Of a stretch of 64,000 nt of DNA, positions 26,714 to 35,325 are shown piece after piece (position 1 is the first letter of the stretch; the number at the start of each line of letters is the position of its first letter). The DNA comes from Rothia terrae (GTDB lineage: Bacteria; Actinomycetota; Actinomycetes; Actinomycetales; Micrococcaceae), in contig NZ_JAAXPV010000005.1 of NCBI RefSeq assembly GCF_012396615.1, positions 62,001-126,000 on the forward strand, read 5' to 3'. Both the position numbers and the translations under genes were made by a program. The notes under the pieces are model-generated. The model had not been told where the DNA came from. It made no database searches and saw nothing but the letters and a program-made list of their open reading frames with translations.

Positions 26714-26772
26714 CGAGAGTGCACTTTAACCCCCTGGTTTTTACTGAAAATCGGGGTTAAAGTGCACTTTCG
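26714..26772. repeat. TTTAACCC-family palindrome, copy 1 (likely two-way terminator)
   Basis: The arms 26714-26733 and 26753-26772 (CGAGAGTGCACTTTAACCCC and its complement) differ at one position. It lies between the convergent importer and glycosyltransferase genes. Copies 2 and 3 are at 44394 and 50891. It fits a bidirectional terminator, although long T-runs are absent. Confidence 0.7.
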
Positions 26773-26803
26773 CCGTTGAACGGTGAAAGCTCTCTGCCCA
26801 CGA

Positions 26804-27637
26804 TTAGACCAGTTCCCACCGGTCTTTCACGCGCCGTACCGCACCGGCAGCTTCAAATTCTTTGAGCCAGTCAAGCATGGCCCACTGCCCCCATTTCTCA
26901 TAGAAGGTGTTGGCATTGGCAACAATATCTGTCAGGTTTTCCCAGGGTGGCGATGAGACGGGGTGCCACACGTGGTAGGCGTGCGCACCGCCAACCCACC
27001 ACAGCTCAACATCGTGCTCGCGTAGCTTCCACCCAAAATCGGTGTCTTCGCCACCGTAGCCTTTGAAGTCTTCATCGAATCCGCCCCACTTGGCACGGAT
27101 TTTCTTCCATGTGCTAGCTCGAAGGGCGAAAGTGAGTGACCAAAAGACGTTGTACTGGTCGGGGGTGGCCGCGAACATGGTGCCCTCTTCGGGGTACGGA
27201 CGTGCCGGATGCGGGCTGGTCACGGCGTCCAAAGTGGCAGGGCTGGCGCAGTACTTTGCTACCTGTTGCTCTGTAGAGTCCTGAGCTTCTAGATAGGTCA
27301 CAGGGCCGGTGACCACCGCGTGCGGGTGTTCATCTAGTGCCTGCACATACCGCTCAATCAGGTGTTTTCCCGGTAGGCAGTCAGCATCTAGAAAAATGAT
27401 GATTTCATCGTCAGAGTTTTGGGCGGCCCAGTCTCCTGCCGCGTTGCGCGCGTGGGCGAGCAGCGGCTTGTCGTCGCTCAAATGCGCAATGGTTTGAACA
27501 CCGTCAACGGAGAATTCTTCGTGTTTGAGCACCACCAGGCCGTGAGAAATATCCGGGGCTGATTGTGTCAATGCTACATGCTGGTTCTGAATGCGTTGAT
27601 GACGCGCGGCATCAGCCAGGGTTACGAGACTCACCAT
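26804..27637 (-). CDS. Glycosyltransferase family 2 protein
   Basis: A GT-A fold glycosyltransferase, 277 residues. It has the DxD-containing IIIFLDADCLPG segment near residue 75, an FEHARNAAG-type loop (LLAHARNAAGDWA), and the C-terminal GGFDEDFKGYGGEDTDFGWKL motif. The last is typical of galactosyl- and GalNAc-type transferases with an ExxE-like catalytic loop. There is no signal peptide or transmembrane helix, so it acts in the cytoplasm or at the membrane face. It is the last gene of the minus-strand glycan set and overlaps the gene upstream by 7 bases. The sugar donor and acceptor are unknown. Confidence 0.88.
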   Translation of the reverse strand: MVSLVTLADAARHQRIQNQHVALTQSAPDISHGLVVLKHEEFSVDGVQTIAHLSDDKPLLAHARNAAGDWAAQNSDDEIIIFLDADCLPGKHLIERYVQALDEHPHAVVTGPVTYLEAQDSTEQQVAKYCASPATLDAVTSPHPARPYPEEGTMFAATPDQYNVFWSLTFALRASTWKKIRAKWGGFDEDFKGYGGEDTDFGWKLREHDVELWWVGGAHAYHVWHPVSSPPWENLTDIVANANTFYEKWGQWAMLDWLKEFEAAGAVRRVKDRWELV

Positions 27638-28626
27638 GTTTTTCCTGCCTTTTCTTCAATGATGCGCGCGGCGCGCTGGGCTGCACCGACCACCTGCCAG
27701 CGGTTCCACTGTGCCGGTTTCTTGCAGGCTTGTTCTAAGATTCCTGCCCAGGTGTTCTCCTGCGGTAAATCCCACACGACGGTAGCTAACCCCAGGTTTT
27801 CAAGAACCCGGGCTGTTGCCCGCTGCTCACCGAATGCCCGCTCTTGCGGGATAAAAATCGCTGACGTTCCCGCCAGAGCTATGTCGGCTACCGAATTTTG
27901 CCCGGATGCGCTGATCACGACGTCGGCGTGCGTGAGATAGGGCATCGGATTCTCCACCCGGTTGTTTCCGCCAAGTACCGTGAAGTTCCAGCTAGGGCAG
28001 GCGAGTGCCACCGCGTCCCAGTAGTCTTGCGTCCACGCTGTTCCGCCGCGTCCTTGAAGAACTACAGCCTGCATCTTTTTAGGTTGTTCTGTATAGGGGC
28101 TTTCACTGGTCAACGATTCTTGGGCTTCAAAGCGAGAGATGCCACCGACTGCATAGAGTTTATCCGCAAAACCTTGCAGGTGTGCAGGCACGGGAGCATC
28201 AGAAGGACATGCCGCAATTAATGCTGTGGCTTGGGCATACATGGTCTGATGTGGTGTATCGGTGCGTTCACCGGGCATGGCAATAGTAATCACCGGCACT
28301 CCCATGAGCCTGACAAACTGAGCGACTTCAACGGAGACATCAACAAAGAAAACATCGGGTTTGTTGATCTGAATCCACTGGGCAATCAACGCCATTCGCT
28401 GTCTTAACCCATCCACGTGCAATGGCACCCAGTGCAAAGTATTGTCCGCTGTGAACTCGGCGTAGTTTTCAATCTCAGGGGCGGTATCTAAGGGCAGGCC
28501 GATGTCCGCATCGGGCAGTGACGACAAAATAGTGACCTGCGCGTTCAGATGCTCAGCAATCGCTCGGCAACGTTGCAGGTGCCCGGCTCCCTGATGATGC
28601 GCATACATTCCCACGGTAATGTTCAC
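27631..28626 (-). CDS. MurG/GT28-like glycosyltransferase
   Basis: A two-domain GT-B protein, 331 residues. The N-terminal GMYAHHQGAGHLQRCRAIAEHL resembles the Gly-rich loop of GT28 and UDP-sugar transferases. The C-terminal half has HADVVISASGQNSVADIALAG, the nucleotide-sugar binding part that in MurG reads like SGAGT. It is read from ATG at 28626, overlaps the 706-residue transferase by 4 bases and the GT2 gene by 7 bases. The tight overlaps suggest that the three proteins work in sequence on one glycan. The acceptor is unknown; a secondary cell-wall or surface glycan is the inferred product. Confidence 0.82.
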   Translation of the reverse strand: MNITVGMYAHHQGAGHLQRCRAIAEHLNAQVTILSSLPDADIGLPLDTAPEIENYAEFTADNTLHWVPLHVDGLRQRMALIAQWIQINKPDVFFVDVSVEVAQFVRLMGVPVITIAMPGERTDTPHQTMYAQATALIAACPSDAPVPAHLQGFADKLYAVGGISRFEAQESLTSESPYTEQPKKMQAVVLQGRGGTAWTQDYWDAVALACPSWNFTVLGGNNRVENPMPYLTHADVVISASGQNSVADIALAGTSAIFIPQERAFGEQRATARVLENLGLATVVWDLPQENTWAGILEQACKKPAQWNRWQVVGAAQRAARIIEEKAGKTW

Positions 28627-30743
28627 AGTACTTCACCGACCGTCTGGCTAAAGAGATTGGTGTAGCGTTTGGCGAGTTCTTTACTGCCAAAGGTGCTGTG
28701 TGCCCAGCGGGATAATTCAGCGCGACTCAGCTCTAAAGCACGAGGTACCGCGTTGGCTAACCCGGTAGCACCCTCGGCTGGGCTTACTAAAAGCTGAGGG
28801 TAATCTGCCAGAATTTCGGGAATGCCACCGCGAGCAAAGGCAACTACTGGGGTTCCGCATGCTAGCGCCTCAATGACCACCATGCCGAAGGGCTCATCCC
28901 ATTGCGGAGTAACAAAGCAGATTGCCGCCTTACCTACTTGGGTGCGCAGTTCCTGCTGACTACACTCAGAAACCATCTCGACATCAGTACCTAGTCGCGG
29001 AGAAATCTCAGCGTCGAAATATTCGGGATCTCCGACTCTGCCAATGACAGTGATGCTTAGACCGGCTTGACGCGCGGCGTCAATCGCTAGGTGTGGGCCT
29101 TTTTCGGGTACCACTCGACCAAACCATACGGCTCTTTGTCCACCGGGGCCGGGCGTCCATAGGTTTTCGTTCATGCTGTTAGGGATAATGTGCGCGGGAG
29201 CAGGCAAACCCCAGGTGGATGCGCTTGCCTGGCTGACCGCCGTGAAAACACCGGCACCGGTTGCGCCGTGCTGACTGACCGCCTGTGCAATGCCTTCTTG
29301 CATTTCTTCGAAGGCAGGAGTGTGCAAGGTGGTGATGAGCCGTGGATGCAAGGCGCTACCGAAGAACTCGGGGTGTAGCGAGTTGTTGTAGACCAGGTCA
29401 ATAATCCCGTTGGCTAGGTCTTTTTCTAACCGCTGGCGGAGGACGCGAAATTCGGCGTCCTCTTTCTCTCGTTCACCGGGCGGGTAGGTGTGGTCGGTCA
29501 TTTGATGCTCGTAACCAGTCCAGTCGATGCCCGAAAACTCAAAATTTTTGGTGTTTCCCGCTGAACCTTGAGCGGCGTAAAAATCAACGCGATGCCCAAA
29601 CTCCCTCAGCGCACGCACCGTGCTGGCACAAAATGCCTCTAACCCGCCAGCATAGGGCTCCACAATCGGAAACCTGTTAGGTGCTACGAAGGCGATATTG
29701 AACTTTTGACCACTCAATTCCTCAGCCATTTGGTGGTGAAGGGAAACTGCGTTCTTAAGCTGGTGCGCTCGATTGCCTTGGTAGGGAATATGTCCGCGGG
29801 CAGCTAGGTTCGATGCTGCTTTACCGGCTAGATTGCCATCTCCCGTGGGGTAGGTGGCAACCGCGTCCGCAGAATCTGCCTGCCCACTAAAACAACCGCA
29901 ATCAGGCACTGCTACGGGTACGGAAAGGTCGCGGCACATTTCCATCCATCCGGAGTGCGTGCCTCCCTGATAGGGGAGCAAGACAGCCTGGCAGCTGGCG
30001 ATTGCAGCAAAGAGCTGGTCGTCGGAAAATTCATCGTGCGCTCGTAGATCAATATCTGCGCAGTTCTCTAACTGTTTGAATAGTTCAGTGTCTTGTTGAT
30101 CTTGATGAATAAAGACGCTCAGACGCTGACCTTGCTGTGCGCACTGCGCGGCGGCATCCTTGTAGAACTGAAAATCACTAACTACGTTAGAGCGCACGGA
30201 TTTAAGAAAAGTACCCACCTGCACGGGTGGATGTGCGGGCTGTACGGTGGTCTCGGCAGGGACAACTTGGGGGTGCGCGACCACCTGAATACGGGCAGGG
30301 TCGACGTTAAATTCCTGGGTAAGTCGCTGAGATGCTAGAGGGGTAAGGGTGAGGATGCGTGCGGCGTCCTCAAGCAATACCCTCAACTGCTGGTGGTAAG
30401 AACTTTGATCGTTGAGGTGCGGGTTGTCGATATCGTGCACAGTAATAATCAGTGGGATGCGACGGCGGCGAAGTTCTGCCACAAATTCGCGGGTTTCTTG
30501 CACGCTGAGGTGTTCGAATCCAAAGTGAACATGCACCGTATCGATGGACTGTTTATCCTGCCAAGAAGTGTCGGCGGTATCTTGTTGCCACCACTGCGGT
30601 GTGAAAGCGGGATGCGGCCACCACCGCGCGGGCTCCTGCGGGTCTAAGAGCGGATCGTCTAATACCTTTACATCATGTACAGTGAGGCGGGGGTAAATTG
30701 AGCGCACGTAAGGGTGCTGGGAGGGTATAGATAAAACTGCCAC
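28623..30743 (-). CDS. Large two-module glycosyltransferase (GT4 C-terminal domain)
   Basis: A 706-residue protein built of two GT-B-like halves. Residues 1-320 resemble a GT4-type N-terminal half that begins with LCVAVLSIPSQHPYVRSIYP. From about 350 a full GT4 transferase follows, with the FVAPNRFPIVEPYAGGLEAF donor loop and the PEKGPHLAIDAARQAG motif. The E-x7-E-like EPFGMVVIEALACG is near residue 640. GTG 30743 is chosen because GGAAAGGA lies at 30751-30758, just upstream of it; an ATG 16 codons earlier has no such site. It heads the minus-strand triplet 26.8-30.7 kb and is transcribed divergently from the WcbI-like gene. Confidence 0.82.
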   Translation of the reverse strand: MAVLSIPSQHPYVRSIYPRLTVHDVKVLDDPLLDPQEPARWWPHPAFTPQWWQQDTADTSWQDKQSIDTVHVHFGFEHLSVQETREFVAELRRRRIPLIITVHDIDNPHLNDQSSYHQQLRVLLEDAARILTLTPLASQRLTQEFNVDPARIQVVAHPQVVPAETTVQPAHPPVQVGTFLKSVRSNVVSDFQFYKDAAAQCAQQGQRLSVFIHQDQQDTELFKQLENCADIDLRAHDEFSDDQLFAAIASCQAVLLPYQGGTHSGWMEMCRDLSVPVAVPDCGCFSGQADSADAVATYPTGDGNLAGKAASNLAARGHIPYQGNRAHQLKNAVSLHHQMAEELSGQKFNIAFVAPNRFPIVEPYAGGLEAFCASTVRALREFGHRVDFYAAQGSAGNTKNFEFSGIDWTGYEHQMTDHTYPPGEREKEDAEFRVLRQRLEKDLANGIIDLVYNNSLHPEFFGSALHPRLITTLHTPAFEEMQEGIAQAVSQHGATGAGVFTAVSQASASTWGLPAPAHIIPNSMNENLWTPGPGGQRAVWFGRVVPEKGPHLAIDAARQAGLSITVIGRVGDPEYFDAEISPRLGTDVEMVSECSQQELRTQVGKAAICFVTPQWDEPFGMVVIEALACGTPVVAFARGGIPEILADYPQLLVSPAEGATGLANAVPRALELSRAELSRWAHSTFGSKELAKRYTNLFSQTVGEVL

Positions 30744-30905
30744 GCAGAGTTCCTTTCCAAGAACGTTACCCCGCTGTTGCCAGAAGTACATACTCTTTAT
30801 CAGGGTTCTACGGCTATCTTACGGCAAGAGTTAAGTATGCTTATTAGAGGACGGTGATGTTTTCACCCCTCACCTTATTTTCGCGTCGTGGCTAGGGAAG
30901 GCACA

Positions 30906-31898
30906 ATGAAACAACAAGAGCGTACAGAAGCTGTTTTGCCTCCTGCCGAGGAAACAATAACCGGACGGCACCACCACTACGGTGAGTTCTATCGCCTCAA
31001 ACACGTAAATTCACCTGAAGATTCTGCCCACCTGCCCCGCGTCGCCGTTGTCGGTAACTGTCAGGCAGAATCCTTGCGCATCCTTCTTGACTCATCGGGT
31101 GCTGTGAGTTCCTACCGCATTCCGCCTGTTCACGAATGGACAGCAGACGATATGCGCTATGTTGGCGCTACTCTTGCTCAAACCGATGTGTTGATTTCTC
31201 AACCTATCCGCGATAACTATCGTGACTTACCCAGCGGTACTCAGCAACTAACGCAATTGCTGCCGCAAGACGCCCGAGTGATTAAATTTCCCGTTCTACG
31301 CTTTAACGGTTTGAACCCCGCCATCGCGATCGTGCGTTCACCGCAGGACCCCTCACTCAACCCGCCGGTGGTGCCCTATCACGACCTGACTCTTATTGCC
31401 GAGGTTGCCGGTATAGAAAAGACTCGACCGGTCGACTACCTTGCCTGCGCACAGCAGAGCATCCGTCAGCTCGCAAGCCGAGAGGACGCCCACGGTTGTG
31501 TACGAATCTCTGACGTTCTGGCTCATAACCCGGTCTGGCATATTCTCAACCACCCCGATAACAGCACATTGACGACGCTAGCTCAGCGCGTCCTCAAAGC
31601 TATCGACCCGCAGATTTCAGATGCGGCAGTGTCAGCTGTCGGAGCTGACCACGAACTCCTGGGAAATCTACAATCGCCCATCGACCCGCACGCTGCCGCC
31701 TTCTTTGAGATCAATGAGCGTCGCGATCAGTGGACTCTCAACGGCGAGGTTATTCCGGAGGATAAAATCCGCACCGAACAACTGGCGTTTTACAAGAAAC
31801 ACCCGGAAATCATTGACGCTGCCCTCACCCGTCACCGCGCACTCCTGAGCTACTTGGGGTACGACGTTCCCGCATTACCGCAAGAAAGCAATAAGTGA
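30906..31898 (+). CDS. WcbI-like polysaccharide biosynthesis protein
   Basis: A protein of about 330 residues with a WcbI domain. VAVVGNCQAESLRILL near residue 47-62 matches the CoA-binding, Cys-containing loop of WcbI, and DVLISQPIRDNYR near 100 is the second conserved strand. WcbI proteins are put forward as acetyltransferases in capsule synthesis, so a role in modifying the surface glycan fits the neighbours. ATG 30906 is preferred over GTG 30888 because AGGGAAGG precedes it. The 3' end overlaps the next glycosyltransferase by 4 bases. The enzymatic role is inferred from the family. Confidence 0.8.
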   Translation: MKQQERTEAVLPPAEETITGRHHHYGEFYRLKHVNSPEDSAHLPRVAVVGNCQAESLRILLDSSGAVSSYRIPPVHEWTADDMRYVGATLAQTDVLISQPIRDNYRDLPSGTQQLTQLLPQDARVIKFPVLRFNGLNPAIAIVRSPQDPSLNPPVVPYHDLTLIAEVAGIEKTRPVDYLACAQQSIRQLASREDAHGCVRISDVLAHNPVWHILNHPDNSTLTTLAQRVLKAIDPQISDAAVSAVGADHELLGNLQSPIDPHAAAFFEINERRDQWTLNGEVIPEDKIRTEQLAFYKKHPEIIDAALTRHRALLSYLGYDVPALPQESNK

Positions 31899-34207
31899 AG
31901 AATTCTCCTCAGCACATCGTCGTCGGCCCCGCTGAACACGGTGTAGTGACCTACGCACTTCAGCTGTGCGATGCACTGAATGTAGAACCCTTATGCTTTG
32001 AGTCCTGGCAAGACCTTGAAAGAGCGTTGCCTTTGACTCTTGAAACGCAGAGCGTTCACATCTGTTTCACCGACCATCTACTAGGCGACACCCCGGCGCG
32101 GGCTGTACAACTCATGCATCGCCTGGGTGAACAGTTTTACCTAAGCATCTCTTTTCACGATGTGCCGCAGGTACAAGAGGGTGAAGAGAGGTTTGCCTCT
32201 CGCACTCGCGCCTACGTTGAGTTAGGTGAGCGCGCCGATGTTTTGGTGGTTAATTCCGAACATGAAGCAGCTTTTTTCAGACGGCACTGCCGAAAAGCTG
32301 TGTACCCGCTAGTTCTTCCCCTACCGCTTGCCGCCGTTGAAACTCAAGGCAACTACCGGGCAAAGCCGCTCACTGAGCAGCCACTAGATATTAGTGTCAT
32401 GGGTTTTCTCTACCCCGGTAAAGGGCATCAAGAATTACTGGAATCGCTGAACGGTGTTAACGCTAACGTGCGAGCCTTAGGCAAGATCTCAGAAGGCTAT
32501 GACTGGTTGCTCGAAAAGTTAGAAGCAACAGCGCAAAACGCCGGGGCCGGTTTTGAAGTCACCGGCTACCTCAGCGAACCTGAATTAGAAGAGCAGATGC
32601 TGCGCACTCAAATTCCAGTGTGTGCACACCGCCATTTCTCTGCCTCGGGCTCACTGATGAAATGGATCAGCTTAGGACGACGCGTGCTGGTTTCAGACAA
32701 CACGTATTCGCGTGAGCTAGCGAAAATCTGGGGCGATTTCATCACCCTGGTTCCCAACGATGAGTGGGCACGCGTCATTAAGAACCTACCCGTTGATTTT
32801 TCACAACGTTTAGAAGCCCCCACCAACTGGACCTGGGCTCATGTTGCCCAAGGCTACGAACGCGCATGGGCATCAGGGATTTTTCCTGAGCAAGACCCGC
32901 ACACGCTGGTAGAACGTGAACCGAGAAACTGGCCAAGCGTGAGCGTTGTAGTTCCCTACTTTGAAAACCCTGACGGCCTCACCGCCATTTTCAGAGCACT
33001 TGAACACCAGGATTATGCCGGCAAGATCGAATGTATTGTCGCCGATGATGGCTCTGCTGATACCCCGCCGGTGCCGGACAACCTGAGCTTTCCTGTGAAA
33101 GTTGTTCGTCAAGACAACCTGGGTTTCAGAGCAGCTGCTGTTCGTAATCTCGGGGCGCAGGCGGCATCGCATGACGTTCTGGCTCTCATCGATGGCGATA
33201 CCGTTCCGCGACACGACTATCTGCGCCATGCGGTTGCCTTGCTGGCGCATCAGCCACACGCGCTCGTCGTCGGCACACGTGTACACGGCGATGGCAAAGA
33301 GCCAGCCTGGTTGCAGGACGCCTGGGCACAGACCAATCACCTTGCAAAGGCCGATGATTCCGCCTGGCGATTTATCATCTCTGCTGTACTCACCTGCTCC
33401 CGTGATTTCTTTCACCGCGTGGGTGGCTTTGACGAAAGCATGGTCGGTTACGGGGGAGAGGACTGGGAATTTGCCTGGCGCGCATGGAACTGCGGGGCAA
33501 GATTCTGGCATAGTGAGCTAGCGGTGGCTGATCACCCCGAGGACGATTGGGGTAAACGGTTTACCGATGACACCGCAGCTATCGCCCAAAAGAACTGGGA
33601 ATCGGTGATGCTGGCACAACGTATTACCCACCCTATGGCGCGTCCCTCGCACACGATATTTACCCGCCCAGACATCGAAATTCTTATCCCCGAAGAAGCG
33701 AAATTCTGGCAACCGGGTGTGCTCGAAACAGTGATTGAGGGGTGGCTTGCACTACCCGGTGTTCATATCATCGCGCCGTGGGTGGAAAGCGCAGCTACGG
33801 TGTTCACAGCAGACCCGCGGGTACATCTCCTCAAAAACGGTGAGGCTGGTTTGCCCGGTGGCAACCATGGCACTGCTCGCCTTCGTGTGCATCTTTTGCA
33901 AGCTACTACCGTGGAAAACCTCAATGATATTTACCGCGTAGAAAACCACGACGGCAATGCCCTGCTCACAGACAGCACAGGCCGTAAAAAATTCGCCCGG
34001 GTAGATAGTGCTCGCTGGCGTAGCCGCCGAGCAAACGCTTCTGTTGCCTGGGTGGGCGCAGGGAGGGAAACCGAGGACGCATCACCTCTTGTGGCGTCCT
34101 CGGCGATGGTCCCAGCAGGTGGCAAATGCTCGACTTTCACCGTAGAAGCGCAGTGGACGATCTTTGATGAACCCGTGCGTTTAGAAGGTTTCTTCGCGGG
34201 GTGGTAG
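31895..34207 (+). CDS. Bifunctional glycosyltransferase (GT-B module fused to GT2 module)
   Basis: A 770-residue protein. Residues 1-330 form a GT-B-like half with DISVMGFLYPGKGHQELLESL and LGRRVLVSDNTYSRELAK, resembling the C-terminal domain of GT4 enzymes. Residues 345-620 are a complete GT2/GT-A domain with VSVVVPYFENPDGL, VADDGSADT, LIDGDTVP (DxD) and the GYGGEDWEFAWR catalytic end. About 150 residues follow with no clear match. GTG 31895 overlaps the WcbI gene. Two transferase domains in one chain suggest transfer of two sugars, or a catalytic plus a recognition domain. Confidence 0.83.
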   Translation: MKNSPQHIVVGPAEHGVVTYALQLCDALNVEPLCFESWQDLERALPLTLETQSVHICFTDHLLGDTPARAVQLMHRLGEQFYLSISFHDVPQVQEGEERFASRTRAYVELGERADVLVVNSEHEAAFFRRHCRKAVYPLVLPLPLAAVETQGNYRAKPLTEQPLDISVMGFLYPGKGHQELLESLNGVNANVRALGKISEGYDWLLEKLEATAQNAGAGFEVTGYLSEPELEEQMLRTQIPVCAHRHFSASGSLMKWISLGRRVLVSDNTYSRELAKIWGDFITLVPNDEWARVIKNLPVDFSQRLEAPTNWTWAHVAQGYERAWASGIFPEQDPHTLVEREPRNWPSVSVVVPYFENPDGLTAIFRALEHQDYAGKIECIVADDGSADTPPVPDNLSFPVKVVRQDNLGFRAAAVRNLGAQAASHDVLALIDGDTVPRHDYLRHAVALLAHQPHALVVGTRVHGDGKEPAWLQDAWAQTNHLAKADDSAWRFIISAVLTCSRDFFHRVGGFDESMVGYGGEDWEFAWRAWNCGARFWHSELAVADHPEDDWGKRFTDDTAAIAQKNWESVMLAQRITHPMARPSHTIFTRPDIEILIPEEAKFWQPGVLETVIEGWLALPGVHIIAPWVESAATVFTADPRVHLLKNGEAGLPGGNHGTARLRVHLLQATTVENLNDIYRVENHDGNALLTDSTGRKKFARVDSARWRSRRANASVAWVGAGRETEDASPLVASSAMVPAGGKCSTFTVEAQWTIFDEPVRLEGFFAGW

Positions 34208-34228
34208 CCAAAGATTACAGGGTGTTCT

Positions 34229-35086
34229 CTACCAGTGAGTAGAGGGCACCCTGGGCGCCTTTAAGAGGCGTCTAACAGCAACTGTCGGTGGGAGAGGCTC
34301 GTTAGCTGGCGATGCTTTTTCGGCAATGAGATCAGCCAAGTAGGTGCTAAAACCGTGCACCACGCGTCCTTGTACTCGACCCGAAGTTACCGCGCGAATA
34401 CGGTCGGTCTTCAGCATCTCAAACCCGGCATCCTCTACAGCTTTCACCAATGAGGAATCTTCAGAGTGTAAGAGGGGCAAGAACCCGCCAACCTGTTGGT
34501 AGGCAGATGCACGCACCCCCAAATTTGCGCCGAAAATATGCTTGTGGCCTTCGCAGAAATCGTGACGCTCTCGCCACAGATTGTAGACCTGATCTCCTAG
34601 CTCAGATTTGCGTGGTTCTACTGTGCCCACCACGCAGTCAGTGCCGTTGTTTGCGGCAGTTATTTGGTCGGTTAACCAGTTGAGCGGTACAACGGTGTCC
34701 GCATCCGTCATGGCAACCCAAGCGTTATGTGCCGGGCACGACGAGAACCGGTGAACGTAGGCAAAAAACTGTTGGATGCCGTAGTCGCGAGTGAGCCCCG
34801 GTTTGCGAAAATCCACCTGAAGAAGGTGCAGGTTATCGACGTCGGTGAAATTTTTTAGAACGATGTTCTCGGTGTCATCGGTGCAGTTATCAGCTACGCA
34901 CCATATTGAAACATTTAGATGCGGATACTTTGTGCGGGCATCTTTGCGCGCTGCAACGATGGCGGTGAGGCACTGTGTGATGTCTTCGGCTTCGTTGTGT
35001 GCGGGAATAATGATTCCCACGTGTGTGATGGCTCGGTCCGCTGAGCCTGTGACTGGAAGGGTAATGAAATTTCTCCTCGATTGCAC
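34229..35086 (-). CDS. Glycosyltransferase family 2 protein
   Basis: A 285-residue GT-A transferase with the N-terminal GIIIPAHNEAEDI strand, the CVADNCTDDTE metal-site strand, and AMTDADTVVP (DxD) near residue 125. A C-terminal helix set follows (EDSSLVKAVEDAGFEML). The start is uncertain: GTG 35086 gives the reading shown, but a GAGGAG lies inside codons 4-6, so a start about 8 codons later is possible. It is oriented against the preceding transferase and ends 21 bases from it. Related enzymes make lipid-linked or cell-wall glycans; the target is unknown. Confidence 0.78.
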   Translation of the reverse strand: MQSRRNFITLPVTGSADRAITHVGIIIPAHNEAEDITQCLTAIVAARKDARTKYPHLNVSIWCVADNCTDDTENIVLKNFTDVDNLHLLQVDFRKPGLTRDYGIQQFFAYVHRFSSCPAHNAWVAMTDADTVVPLNWLTDQITAANNGTDCVVGTVEPRKSELGDQVYNLWRERHDFCEGHKHIFGANLGVRASAYQQVGGFLPLLHSEDSSLVKAVEDAGFEMLKTDRIRAVTSGRVQGRVVHGFSTYLADLIAEKASPANEPLPPTVAVRRLLKAPRVPSTHW

Positions 35087-35325
35087 AATGAATAGGTGGA
35101 TAGAAAGAGCTTTGACTCGTCAATCTCGGGTTACTGGGGAGACGCGTCATGCTATAAGCACCCTTATGAGATGATAATAAGCGTACTGAAAGCATTCGTG
35201 TGGTTAAAAATGTGCAAACTTAAATAATTAGGATCGCTCGTACAAATAAATGCGCGAGAAATGCTCACATCTTTACTTTCCCCTGGTCTTCAGTTAATAC
35301 AAACAGACATCAACAAGGAGTACTC

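Noticed and set aside
26804-35086. A full capsule or O-antigen-type locus
   Set aside because: No Wzx, Wzy, ABC-exporter, chain-length regulator or nucleotide-sugar synthesis gene is present in this stretch.
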